A stretch of DNA of 64,000 nt from JAKRSE01 sp943369295 (GTDB lineage Bacteria > Armatimonadota > Fimbriimonadia > Fimbriimonadales > Fimbriimonadaceae), in assembly GCA_943369295.1 (NCBI GenBank), contig CALRMU020000001.1, forward strand, positions 620,001 through 684,000. The letters run 5' to 3'. Under the pieces are notes generated by a model. It saw only the letters and a program-made list of their open reading frames with translations, was not told where the DNA came from and did not search any database. Positions 8,452 to 16,335 of the stretch are shown in pieces; within the stretch, counting starts at the first letter, position 1, and every line of letters begins with the position of its first letter. The translations under genes and the position numbers were made by a program.

Positions 8452-9255
8452 ATGAAGCATCAGCTCAGTCAGGCACAAATTGACCAGTATCAGTCTCAAG
8501 GATTCCTTGTCATCCAAGACTTTCTTGAGGCTAATGAGCTTGCCGACTGGCGTGAGCAGGTCGAAGAGGCAGTCCACCAAAGACTGACCGCGCCGAAGAC
8601 TGAGGGCTGGGATCTGACGAATCAAGCTGATCCAGAAAACTACTACGCTCGAGTCTTTACTCAGTGCATCAAGCTGGCCGATACTCACCCAGGCGTTCGT
8701 CGGCTGATTTTTGACGATCGTATTGGTCAGATGGCCGGTGAATTGGCTGGAATTGATGGCATTCGGATCTGGCACGACCAGGCCTTGATCAAGCCGCCTT
8801 ACGGAAACCCCACTGGCTGGCACCTGGATAACCCCTATTGGAGCTTTTCATCTCCAAACGCCCTTTCTATTTGGGTGGCATTAGATGACGCCACTCTTGA
8901 AAATGGCTGTCTCTACTATCTGCCTGGCACTCACCTAAGCGGCAGAACTGGCAGTGTAGGAATTGGTCAAAACTTGGGCGACCTTTTTAGGGTTTACCCA
9001 GATTGGCTGGAGATCGCGCCCGTCGCCTGCCCTTGTCCGGCAGGATCAGCGGTCTTCCATAACGGGCTAACGGCTCATGGAGCTGGCGCAAACATGACGA
9101 ATCGGCCCAGAAGGGCCATGACCTGTGCCTTCATGCCAGATGGCAGCACATTCAATGGTCAGATCAATGTTCTTCCTAACGATTATGCGGCCGGCCTTCA
9201 GACCGGTGATCTTTTGAATGACGAAGCAGTGAATCCTCTGATCTGGAGTCGTTGA
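8452..9255 (+). CDS. Phytanoyl-CoA dioxygenase (PhyH) family protein
   Basis: A predicted Fe(II)/2-oxoglutarate-dependent oxygenase. From the ATG at 8452 it has 267 residues, the family's usual size. The facial triad is visible as H124xD126 in GWHLDNPYW and the distal H209 in NGLTAHGAGAN. Arginines at 218-221 (RPRR) are placed to bind the 2-oxoglutarate carboxylate. An upstream GTG at 8407 is in frame, but the ATG has a TGAGG about 11 bases before it and gives the normal N-terminus (QLSQAQIDQYQSQGFLVIQDFL). The substrate cannot be read from sequence, since PhyH relatives hydroxylate very diverse small molecules. It appears monocistronic between the pilC terminator and a pseudopilin gene. Confidence 0.85.
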   Translation: MKHQLSQAQIDQYQSQGFLVIQDFLEANELADWREQVEEAVHQRLTAPKTEGWDLTNQADPENYYARVFTQCIKLADTHPGVRRLIFDDRIGQMAGELAGIDGIRIWHDQALIKPPYGNPTGWHLDNPYWSFSSPNALSIWVALDDATLENGCLYYLPGTHLSGRTGSVGIGQNLGDLFRVYPDWLEIAPVACPCPAGSAVFHNGLTAHGAGANMTNRPRRAMTCAFMPDGSTFNGQINVLPNDYAAGLQTGDLLNDEAVNPLIWSR

Positions 9256-9319
9256 ACTTCTGCTGCGATTCAGCAGACCGAACGGTATATTCCTCTACTG
9301 GAGTCTTTCTAACTAACTG

Positions 9320-10129
9320 ATGCGTCGTCGTGCCTTCACATTAATCGAGCTTCTGGTCGTTATTGCGATCATCGCCATCTTGGCGGCAATCCTTTTCCCT
9401 GTTTTTGCCCAGGCGAAGGTTGCGGCCAAAAAGGCGGCAGGCTTGAGCCAAATGCGCCAGCTTGGATTGAGCGTGATGATCTACATGGGTGACAATGACG
9501 ATGTCTATCCCATCAGCACCAACTACGATGCTCCGACCAACGACCTCGGCAGAATTTGGACGACAGCCATGTTTGGCTATGTAAAGAACAAATCCATCTT
9601 CATTTCGCCCGGAGCAAACAGCAGTCTGTATGCCGAAGGATGGTCTAACCGTCATCAGCAAAGTGTCGGTTATAGCGACATCATGGCCTACAGCACACTC
9701 ATTGGATTAACGGCCGACCGAATCTGTGCTCCCATGGAGCTCAAGCTCGGTTGTTCCGCCTTTTCATCGGCTGCCTCAGAAGGAAGCATGGAAGAGCCTT
9801 CCAAGACGGGTCTCTTTGCTGATACTCCTTTCGGACCGACTTCGGGCAAGCATAGAGGATTTGTTTTTGGTGCAGATAACGGTACGACACGAATCCCTGG
9901 CTTTACGACCTTTACTGATCTAAAGCAGGCAGTGCCTCTTGCTGACGAGAGAGATCTCGTCCAGGTTTTGGGTAGTGCTCCTGCGAATCTGGGTGCCAAC
10001 GAGCTCAAGCCAATCATTGGCCGCTACGCCGGAACAACCCCTGTGATTTTTGCCGATGGCCATGCCAAGTCGGCGAAAGCATCTGCTATCGCTTCTGGCG
10101 GATCAGGCATTATCTGGCGCTTCCGCTAG
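9320..10129 (+). CDS. Prepilin-type N-terminal methylation domain protein (type II pseudopilin-like)
   Basis: The 269-residue protein starts MRRRA/FTLIELLVVIAII, a class III signal with cleavage expected before the first Phe and Glu at +5, followed by a hydrophobic helix (to about residue 30). The soluble part has a C-terminal VIFADGHAKSAKA segment resembling the DG-containing motif of the large DUF1559-type pseudopilin families expanded in Armatimonadota and Planctomycetes. It would be processed by the prepilin peptidase at 55.5 kb. A possible -10 (TATATT, 9286-9291) and GGAG (9300-9303) precede the ATG. A small hairpin (9259-9277) separates it from the dioxygenase gene. Its function beyond export as a pilin-like protein is unknown. 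Confidence 0.85.
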   Translation: MRRRAFTLIELLVVIAIIAILAAILFPVFAQAKVAAKKAAGLSQMRQLGLSVMIYMGDNDDVYPISTNYDAPTNDLGRIWTTAMFGYVKNKSIFISPGANSSLYAEGWSNRHQQSVGYSDIMAYSTLIGLTADRICAPMELKLGCSAFSSAASEGSMEEPSKTGLFADTPFGPTSGKHRGFVFGADNGTTRIPGFTTFTDLKQAVPLADERDLVQVLGSAPANLGANELKPIIGRYAGTTPVIFADGHAKSAKASAIASGGSGIIWRFR

Positions 10130-10148
10130 AGCCAGAACTGGCATCTTT

Positions 10149-10174
10149 GGGCGGCACGTGGTAACGTGCCGCCC
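10149..10174 (+). other. Perfect 10-bp hairpin abutting a start codon
   Basis: Arms GGGCGGCACG and CGTGCCGCCC flank the loop TGGTAA. The right arm ends on the base immediately before ATG 10175 of the glycosyltransferase, so no Shine-Dalgarno sequence fits between. It has no T-tract, so it is either a Rho-type or structural 3' end of the pseudopilin transcript or a translation-control stem for the next gene. Confidence 0.65.
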
Positions 10175-11830
10175 ATGGGTTATCGAGTCTCATTCCTAGC
10201 CGAGTCGGTTCAGGATCTTCAGGGCGATGGTGCTTCAACCGGATTGACCGGTCAGAAGCTTTCGCGTTTAAGGATGCTCCGAAACCTTCTGCGAAGGGAG
10301 GAAGTCGATGTCCTTGAAGTTTTGGTCGAACCCTCCGTCATCACTTCGCCTGGGGCAGTTCAAGAGCTGGCGGAATCCCTTTTGGCTCCAGACCTCATCG
10401 GCAAGGGGAAGTTGGAAATCCTGCCCAGTCACTTTCTTCCTGAAATCTGGGGAGATGGGCGAGAGCGGCTGATTTTCTGTCACCAGGTCAATACTCTGGC
10501 CAGAGACCGCCGCCTGAGAGACAGGTGGGCCAAGGCGGCCTCGCCCCTCTTTTGGGGGACATCCTTCCAGCCAGCTTCAGCACAACAGATAGCCTTGATG
10601 TCTGCCGCGAACCTTGATCGAGTGGATTATGATCGGGTGCTTTGCATCAGCCACTGCGTCAAGCGGGGCATGGAAGAGGTCTTCTCTCATTACGGATCTG
10701 CCGGGCCAGCTTCTGCCGATTACCTCCCTCACATCATCGATCTGGACTACCTAAAGCCTGCAGAACAAGAAGAGAAGGCCGCCCTCAGACGTCATTACGG
10801 TCTGCCCGAATCGGCAGCCATTGCCCTGCATTTTTCTCGATTGACCCCTGCTTCGAAAGCAGATTTGGCACCCTTGGTGGAGAGGTTTTGCAGAGAATGC
10901 CGTGAGGGTGAACACTTGGTTATCGCTGGGTCCTCAAATTCTCTTGGATATGTGCAGACTCTCAAGGCACTTGTACCGCCGGAGAAGATGAGCCAGGTTC
11001 ATATTCGAGGTGAAGTGCCACCCGCGGAGAGGAGAGACTTTATTGCCGCATGCGATGTTTTTGTCTTTCCTGCCGACTTTCTGATGGAAGGTCAGGGAGT
11101 GGCTGTTTACGAAGCTTTGGCCTGCGGACTCCCTGTCGTGGCAACCCATTTAACAGGCGCAGCGGAACCGATCATTGATGGGGTCAACGGATTCAAGATC
11201 CCGACATGGATTCTTCCAGCTTTTGATCGAGCCGAGGCCATGGCAGAGGTCTCCACCTTCGCCGTGGATGGCATTCTGCAGGCTCAGTGCGTTTGGTTCG
11301 ATTGGTCTTCGTTCATGACCTCCATGTGGAGTTTGATGCGAGACAGTCAGCTTCGTTCTCAGTTTTCGACAAGCGCACGGAACTCGCTTGGCAGTTACAG
11401 CAAAGAGGCACACTTTCAACGATTTTTCAATCTTGCAGACCAGTCCTTCGCTGCAGCCAGGCAGGAAGGGACGGCACGAGAGGACAGAAGACGCAGACTT
11501 AAAGAGGCTGGCCCGACCGTGAGAATGTGGGATGTCTTCCACTTTTCTGGCACCCAGACAATGGCACCAAACACTCTGCTGGAAATCACGCAAGAAGGTT
11601 TGGCCGGGCTGAGGTCTGGCCAGGGAATCCTGATTTACTCCGATCTCCTCCCATTTTCAAACAAGGATCTTCAGAGAGCAATCCTCACCCGGCTGGCCGC
11701 TTCTGCAGAGCCGTTAAGTCAGCTTCAGGTGTTGGCCCCGGCATCAGAGCTAGGTTTAGGCGATCTTCACCTGCAGATTGGCCTTCTGCTCAGGCAGGGA
11801 TGGTTGAGTATTGGTGTATGCTCTGATTGA
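10175..11830 (+). CDS. Glycosyltransferase, GT4-like (GT-B fold)
   Basis: This is a predicted retaining glycosyltransferase using a nucleotide sugar. The acceptor is unknown. In the C-terminal Rossmann half I see the GT4 pattern DVFVFPADFLMEGQGVAVYE followed by ALACGLPVVATHLTGAAE, with the acidic residue of the EGQG/EALACG region (about residue 310-335) as the expected donor-binding glutamate. An N-terminal domain covers about 1-200 and a C-terminal extension of about 120 residues (from about 435) has no recognised domain. I take ATG 10175 (MGYRVSFLAE). A GTG at 10166 lies inside the hairpin stem. The stop is one base from the next ATG, so it is co-transcribed with the beta-barrel gene, suggesting a cell-envelope role. 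Confidence 0.75.
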   Translation: MGYRVSFLAESVQDLQGDGASTGLTGQKLSRLRMLRNLLRREEVDVLEVLVEPSVITSPGAVQELAESLLAPDLIGKGKLEILPSHFLPEIWGDGRERLIFCHQVNTLARDRRLRDRWAKAASPLFWGTSFQPASAQQIALMSAANLDRVDYDRVLCISHCVKRGMEEVFSHYGSAGPASADYLPHIIDLDYLKPAEQEEKAALRRHYGLPESAAIALHFSRLTPASKADLAPLVERFCRECREGEHLVIAGSSNSLGYVQTLKALVPPEKMSQVHIRGEVPPAERRDFIAACDVFVFPADFLMEGQGVAVYEALACGLPVVATHLTGAAEPIIDGVNGFKIPTWILPAFDRAEAMAEVSTFAVDGILQAQCVWFDWSSFMTSMWSLMRDSQLRSQFSTSARNSLGSYSKEAHFQRFFNLADQSFAAARQEGTAREDRRRRLKEAGPTVRMWDVFHFSGTQTMAPNTLLEITQEGLAGLRSGQGILIYSDLLPFSNKDLQRAILTRLAASAEPLSQLQVLAPASELGLGDLHLQIGLLLRQGWLSIGVCSD

Positions 11831-11831
11831 A

Positions 11832-12503
11832 ATGGCGAACGGCTTTTCATTCTCAGTGAAGTGGGTCACTCTCGTCTCCGCTCTCGCCCTGGCAGGAATT
11901 GCCGGAGCTGAGTCTCAGACTCCAATCCGTCTTAAGCTTGGCTTGAACTCTGTCACCAACTCCAGTGCGACCGATCAGGTCCGAAGTGGTGGCTACGTCA
12001 TCGGCCTCAGCTATCAAATTCCACAGTTCGTCGGCAATCCCATCCCTGCAAGATTTTTTGCTGACGCTGAGTACTCCCGAAATACTTTCGGCGATCGAAA
12101 CCTGAGCATCTTCTCTCTCGGTGTTTCCGGCATCCAGACTCTCGGAGTCCCTGGTACTGGTGGCAGCTTCTATGGCGGCCTCGGTGTTGGCGTCGCTTTC
12201 GTTAACGGCGATAAGGCTTCGGTTAACGGAAATGGCGGTGGCACCGGTGGCGGTGGCACCGGTGGCGGTGGCAACGGCGGTGGTGGCGGTTACGGAAGTG
12301 CAGCCCCTGGCGGAACCAGAGTTAGAGATTTCGGTGCCAATGCCATCATTTCTGACTTTAAGGGAAGCCGACTTTACGGCAGCTTCCTTTTGGGCTATGA
12401 GTTCCAGCAGGGAATCTTCCTTGAGGCTCGCTATCGATTGGTCGGAACCGTGGACGGAATCAACCCCTCCTCCTTCGGCTTCTTCGTTGGCTACAAGTTC
12501 TAA
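11832..12503 (+). CDS. Outer-membrane beta-barrel protein with glycine-rich loop
   Basis: The 223-residue protein starts at ATG 11832, one base after the glycosyltransferase stop. A signal peptide is clear (MANGFSFSVKWVTLVSALALAGIAGAES, cleavage likely after AGA near 26). The mature part alternates polar and aromatic residues as in 8-stranded barrels of the OmpA/OmpX type (IGLSYQIPQF, FYGGLGVGVAFV, SFLLGYEFQQG, LEARYRLVG) and ends in Phe (FFVGYKF), the classic barrel C-terminus recognised by BAM. Between about residues 135 and 165 is a low-complexity loop built from GGGTGGGG-like repeats, probably surface exposed. It indicates a diderm envelope. The TTG further upstream (11811) overlaps the preceding gene and is less likely. 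Confidence 0.75.
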   Translation: MANGFSFSVKWVTLVSALALAGIAGAESQTPIRLKLGLNSVTNSSATDQVRSGGYVIGLSYQIPQFVGNPIPARFFADAEYSRNTFGDRNLSIFSLGVSGIQTLGVPGTGGSFYGGLGVGVAFVNGDKASVNGNGGGTGGGGTGGGGNGGGGGYGSAAPGGTRVRDFGANAIISDFKGSRLYGSFLLGYEFQQGIFLEARYRLVGTVDGINPSSFGFFVGYKF

Positions 12504-12522
12504 TCCCGGCTTTACAGGGTTA

Positions 12523-12558
12523 AAGGCTCCTGACCACTTTTGGTCGGGGGCCTTTTTT
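12523..12558 (+). terminator. Rho-independent terminator after the beta-barrel gene
   Basis: GGCTCCTGACCA and TGGTCGGGGGCC pair around CTTT, followed by TTTTTT. It is very similar in sequence to the terminator after pnp. Confidence 0.9.
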
Positions 12559-13235
12559 ATTGGCTGGTGAGGTCGGTTCACCGGTCACGGACCGGAGGCA
12601 CCCACGCTTCAATTGAGCATGGGTTTTGGGTGCCCCGATCCCATCCGTGAGGCACGAGCGGTGGGTCGGGAATGGCGGGTTTGAGCCCAATTCGTTCCTG
12701 CCCGACAGCAGGCTGGTCGGGATGGAGCACTCCACTTATCAATGAATCGATTAGGGGTGCAACGGCTCCTTGAGCCGTGATCTGATCAATAAAAGTAAAT
12801 GATCTCACCGGTCGAGGACCGGTGGCACCCCACTTTTCAATGGATCAATTCGGGGTGCCAAGGCTCCTTGAGCCGTGATCTGATCAATAAAAGAAAATGA
12901 TCTCACCGGTCAAGGACCGGTGGCACCCAGTTTCAATCAAGTTCAGGGTTACGGGTGCCCCGATCCCATCCGTGAGGCACGAGCGGTGGGTCGGGAATGG
13001 CGGGTTTGAGCCCAGTCTGTTCCTGCTCGACAGCAGGCTGGTCGGGACGGGCCACCCACTCAAAGGTGCTTTGAATCGTTTCAGGTCCGAGATTGTTCCG
13101 GGGCTGCTCTACGAGCCATCCCCGGTCACCCGTTTGAAGTGAGAAAGAGTTCTGGGTCCTACGAATCTTGTCCGAGCCGTGCGGGGAGCAACCGAACCCA
13201 CCGGTCAAGGACCGGTGGCACCCACAAACCTTACT
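12559..13235. repeat. Repeat-filled convergent gap (families B, C, E, G)
   Basis: There is no gene here. Modules are: B at 12578-12603, C at 12628-12675, G palindrome (arms CCCGAC/GTCGGG) at about 12700-12721, B at 12806-12830 and 12904-12928, C at 12953-13000, G-like at about 13027-13048, E at 13098-13131, and B at 13199-13223, which ends 12 bases before the next gene's stop codon. C, when present, follows B, and G follows C. The order B-C-G-E is partly shared with the gap at 756-1600. Confidence 0.75.
12733..12928. repeat. Two tandem copies of a 98-bp unit
   Basis: Unit 1 (12733-12830) and unit 2 (12831-12928) match along their length with few differences. Each contains GGCTCCTTGAGCCGTGATC (a short hairpin), TGATCAATAAAAG and one family-B palindrome. 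A recent local duplication within the repeat gap is the simplest reading. Confidence 0.8.
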
Positions 13236-13889
13236 TCAATCCTGTCTCGGATCCAGGATAGCCTTGAGCTCCGAGACTTTCACGCACCCAAGAATTGCTT
13301 TTGCAGTCCGTTTACGGCCAGGGATCTCAGAAGCCAGATCGGCCGCATAGTTTTTCATCTGAGTTGGCACCTCTAAGTCCGGATCAAGTTCATCAAGGGC
13401 GATTGAAATGATTGAGATCATGTGATCGAGCCTGCCGGATTTACCGTGCTGAAGAGACTTCCTGATGTCTTCACAATGGCCGATCGCCTCTTCATGCCGA
13501 CCCAAGATGAAGAGCTGCATCGCGCAATAGAAGTGATATTCATCCAGGTCTCTTTCTTCGATCTTTTCGAAAACGGGGTGCAGGCTGAGCTTCTCAATAT
13601 GCTCGAGGGCCAGGCCGTATTGGCGCAGTCGAAAGAATGTCCAGTGTCCCATGGAGGCAACGAGCCTCGCATCAGTCAGGCTGCAAATCCATCCGCCGTT
13701 CTGCCAAGCCATCGAATGCAGCTTTTCCCATTTCACCAAGAACTCTGCTGAAGGCTCTCTCACGCGATCCGGAAGCAACTTTGTATCAGCTAGTTCATCC
13801 CAGAGTTTGTAGATTTCAGAAAGCGGCTTCTGCTTTCTGGTTCGTTTATTGGCCCCTTCGCTCTTCTCCGGTTTGTCCGACGCTGTCAT
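13236..13889 (-). CDS. Hypothetical helical protein (possible TPR-like)
   Basis: This 217-residue protein is not recognised as any named family. The first 25 residues are very basic and polar (KRTRKQK). The rest is predominantly helical, and the segments GHWTFFRLRQYGLALEHIEKL and FYCAMQLFILGRHEEAIGHC have the small/large spacing of tetratricopeptide-like helix pairs. No signal peptide or membrane segment is visible, so it should be cytoplasmic. It starts with ATG nine bases after the creatininase-family stop and is the last gene of a dnaA - creatininase - hypothetical unit on the minus strand. A family-B repeat lies right at its 3' end. Function unknown. Confidence 0.6.
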   Translation of the reverse strand: MTASDKPEKSEGANKRTRKQKPLSEIYKLWDELADTKLLPDRVREPSAEFLVKWEKLHSMAWQNGGWICSLTDARLVASMGHWTFFRLRQYGLALEHIEKLSLHPVFEKIEERDLDEYHFYCAMQLFILGRHEEAIGHCEDIRKSLQHGKSGRLDHMISIISIALDELDPDLEVPTQMKNYAADLASEIPGRKRTAKAILGCVKVSELKAILDPRQD

Positions 13890-13898
13890 TGATTGCGT

Positions 13899-14660
13899 TC
13901 ACCCTTCCGGACCAAGCAGAACAACTCCATCACTCAAAGCCTGCATCGCGGAAACTCCCCCTGAAACTGCAGCCTCAAACAAAATCCGACCCTTTTCGGC
14001 CGTACCGAACTTGGAAAAACCAAATGAACCCATCTCGGTCATCTCGTCAAACCGCCAGATCATGCCCGGCACAGGAGGGGAGGAAGTGAGGCCATCGCTG
14101 CCTACCAGATCAGTCCTCACCAAGTGAGGGTGCAGGTGCATCATCACGCTGGTCTCAGCTTCGCAAGCGTGTTTGATAGTCTTCAAGGGACCTTCCAGAA
14201 CCTTCGCCCACATAGCGGCAGGAACGAACTCAAACCAGCCAGCCTCACCCATCTGACATTCAGGGTGCCTTTCTCGAAGAGATCGCAAAGCAACCTGGTT
14301 CGGGGCCGTGTTGCCTCCGTGGCCATTGATCACATAGATTTTTCGAAAGCCGTGATGGAGAAGGGAAGAAACGACAGACTCAAGAGCCCCATGGTAAGCA
14401 GGGAAGGAGGCATTGAGGGTGCCGGCAAACTCCACATGGTGGCCAGAGGCACCAAGCCACAAGGTCGGAGTCAGCAGAACCTGATCAGGAAGAGCCTGCT
14501 CAATGCCCTCGGCGACTGCCGTCGCAATAAGGGTGTCGGTAAAAAGGGGAAGATGGGGGCCGTGCTGTTCCAGCGACCCTGTTGGCACCAAAGCCACCTT
14601 GTCGTCAGAATTCAGCAGAAAGGCTGAGACTTCGGGCCAGGTGGCTTCGGCGAGTTTCAT
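13899..14660 (-). CDS. Creatininase-family amidohydrolase
   Basis: A metal-dependent amidohydrolase fold of 253 residues, the usual family size. The metal ligands are in place: GSLEQHGPHLPLFTDT with E31, H33 and D42, the loop NGHGGN with H114, and a distal acidic cluster HACEAETS with E167/E169. The family includes creatinine amidohydrolase, mycofactocin MftE and the formamidase of riboflavin/F420 synthesis in archaea, so the substrate is not determined. There is no mycofactocin gene nearby. It starts with ATG 15 bases after the dnaA stop, so it is likely transcribed from the dnaA promoter, an unusual partner for dnaA. Confidence 0.85.
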   Translation of the reverse strand: MKLAEATWPEVSAFLLNSDDKVALVPTGSLEQHGPHLPLFTDTLIATAVAEGIEQALPDQVLLTPTLWLGASGHHVEFAGTLNASFPAYHGALESVVSSLLHHGFRKIYVINGHGGNTAPNQVALRSLRERHPECQMGEAGWFEFVPAAMWAKVLEGPLKTIKHACEAETSVMMHLHPHLVRTDLVGSDGLTSSPPVPGMIWRFDEMTEMGSFGFSKFGTAEKGRILFEAAVSGGVSAMQALSDGVVLLGPEG

Positions 14661-14675
14661 CGCTTTTGGGTTTAC

Positions 14676-16073
14676 CTAAGATTCAGGGTAAAGGTCTCGC
14701 ATCAAGCCCTTAATCGAGCTGGAAAGCTGCCTGTCACGATCCATCATTTCACGAATCTTCCGGTAGCCGTGCATCATGGTTGTGTGGTCTTTGTTGCCAA
14801 ATAAGGCGCCGATGTGCTTCCAAGAATCGGCAAGGATCTCTCTGGTGATAAAAACAGCCACGTGGCGGGCATGAGCAATGTTCGCCTTTCGCGATGTCCC
14901 CATGATTTCCTGCTCGCTGACCTTGTAGTGCTCGGCCACGGCCTTGAGAATGTGGCTGAACCCAGGTCGAGATGGACCAGCATCACGAGAATAAGCGATA
15001 CAGATTTCTTTGACGTAATCTGGGGTCAAGGGCACGCCTTCCACGCTCTGCAGAGCAAAGATCCGATTTAGAGCACCTTCAAGGTTTCGGACTGTACCGC
15101 TGATCTGCTCGGCGATCGCCATAGCGACGGCTGGCTCGATAGGGAAGCCTTCCTGCTCTGCTTTCTTCAACAGAATCGCGGCGCGGGTCTCCGTATCAGG
15201 AAGCTGAATGTCGATGACCAATCCCATTTCCAGTCTCGACCGAAGCCTTTCGTGGGTGTTGAGAAGGTCGCGGGGAGGACGGTCTGAACAGACAACAATC
15301 TGCCGACCCAAAGAGTGAAGGTGATTGAAAGCGTGGAAGAGCTCTTCCTGAGTTCTATCCCTTCCCATCAAAAGCTGAACGTCATCCAGCAGCCAAACCT
15401 GAGCGCTTCGAACCTTGCGCCTAAATTGGTCGACCTTGTTGTTCTGAACAGCGTTGACGTACTCCTCAGTAAACATCTGGCCGGTCATGTAGGCCACACC
15501 CTGCCTAGGCTGGGTCGCCAAAAGCTTGTGAGCAATCGCGTGCAGAAGGTGGGTTTTGCCTAATCCAGACTGACTGTAAATGAAGAGAGGATTGAACCTG
15601 CCTCCCGGGCTGTCGGCGACGGCAGTGGCTCCGGCAAAGGCAAGCCTGTTCGATCCACCGACAACAAAACTGTCGAATCTCTGCCTGTGATTGGGAATGA
15701 AGGAAGCTGCCTCGACCAAGGGAGCGGCGACTGCCATAGGGGCATCGACCGGGACTGCCCTGGTCTGAGCCGATGACTTGCCCCTCTCGTGCATTTTCAT
15801 GCGAATCTCCACTCGAATGGGCTCGCCCGATGCACGCTTCAGTTCTTCTTCGATGACATCGATGAACTTATCTTTGACCCATTCATAAACGAACTGGCCA
15901 GGCGCAACAAGGGTAGCCACCCCATTTTCAAGGGAATCCGGAACCAAGGTCCGCACGAATTTATCCATAGACGTGCTGGACAGCTGGCTCCCCAAAGAGT
16001 CCAGTGCCTGACCCCAAAGTGACGCTAACGCGACACGGTCAGGCCTGTCTTCCAGAGAGTACTGGTCAGGCAT
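14676..16073 (-). CDS. dnaA: Chromosomal replication initiator DnaA
   Basis: DnaA binds DnaA boxes at oriC and opens the duplex in an ATP-dependent way. I choose ATG 16073 (465 residues). A TTG 33 bases upstream would add an atypical GGGFRW segment. The domains are: domain I with W20 (about 10-90), a short linker, AAA+ domain III with Walker A SQSGLGKT at 167-174, Walker B VWLLDD at 226-231 and sensor RSRLEMG, and domain IV ending in the DNA-contact signature DHTTMMHGYRKI. The first P-loop glycine, GG/GK/GE in most DnaA, is Ser here. It is not followed by dnaN. Instead creatininase and hypothetical genes follow, and thiamine pyrophosphokinase is divergent. Confidence 0.95.
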   Translation of the reverse strand: MPDQYSLEDRPDRVALASLWGQALDSLGSQLSSTSMDKFVRTLVPDSLENGVATLVAPGQFVYEWVKDKFIDVIEEELKRASGEPIRVEIRMKMHERGKSSAQTRAVPVDAPMAVAAPLVEAASFIPNHRQRFDSFVVGGSNRLAFAGATAVADSPGGRFNPLFIYSQSGLGKTHLLHAIAHKLLATQPRQGVAYMTGQMFTEEYVNAVQNNKVDQFRRKVRSAQVWLLDDVQLLMGRDRTQEELFHAFNHLHSLGRQIVVCSDRPPRDLLNTHERLRSRLEMGLVIDIQLPDTETRAAILLKKAEQEGFPIEPAVAMAIAEQISGTVRNLEGALNRIFALQSVEGVPLTPDYVKEICIAYSRDAGPSRPGFSHILKAVAEHYKVSEQEIMGTSRKANIAHARHVAVFITREILADSWKHIGALFGNKDHTTMMHGYRKIREMMDRDRQLSSSIKGLMRDLYPES

Positions 16074-16146
16074 TGCAACAAAAATCCAACGAAAACCGCC
16101 CCCCAAATTTGGTCAAGGTGACCGGCGGGAGCAGAAGAGTAGAGGC

Positions 16147-16175
16147 ATTATACGCATGGAGAGGCCCTAGAAAAA
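16147..16175 (-). promoter_or_regulatory. Candidate dnaA promoter
   Basis: On the minus strand TATAAT (16152-16147) is preceded after 17 bases by TTTTTC (16175-16170). This gives a good -10, a poor -35 and a leader of about 65 bases to the dnaA ATG. Confidence 0.4.
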
Positions 16176-16323
16176 CCTCCCTTTGGCAGTAATTTTTAAG
16201 ACTTCGTTTAAGTGGCAGCCGTCTGAGTTCAAGCCCCTTTCATCCACACGTTTTGTAAGCCTGATCGTATTTGGATTGTTTTGTTTGCCACGGGAATCAA
16301 GACCCGAAGGCGTTTTCCTTGGA

Positions 16324-16329
16324 TAGACT
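16324..16329 (+). promoter_or_regulatory. Candidate -10 for a leaderless thiamine pyrophosphokinase transcript
   Basis: TAGACT ends six bases before the GTG start at 16336, so a transcript starting about seven bases downstream of it would begin at the start codon. No Shine-Dalgarno is present. The -35 region (GACCCG) is poor. Confidence 0.3.
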
Positions 16330-16335
16330 AGGGCT

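Noticed and set aside
11853..12581. Reverse open frame of 242 codons opposite the beta-barrel gene
   Set aside because: It is a serine/threonine/alanine-rich shadow of the forward Gly-rich coding sequence and runs into the terminator.
12559..13235. CRISPR array
   Set aside because: The repeats are of different families with irregular spacing and no unique-spacer periodicity; no cas gene is present.
15950..16260. Origin of replication with DnaA boxes
   Set aside because: One near-box (TCATCCACA, 16240-16248) and one TTATCCATA inside dnaA are too few, and there is no box cluster or AT-rich unwinding region.
16211..16285. TPP riboswitch upstream of thiN
   Set aside because: CTGAG (16223-16227) and CCTGATC (16260-16266) recall the THI box, but the rest of the conserved core (GGGG start, GAACC, ATACCAGCGTAGGGA) and the stem pairing are absent.
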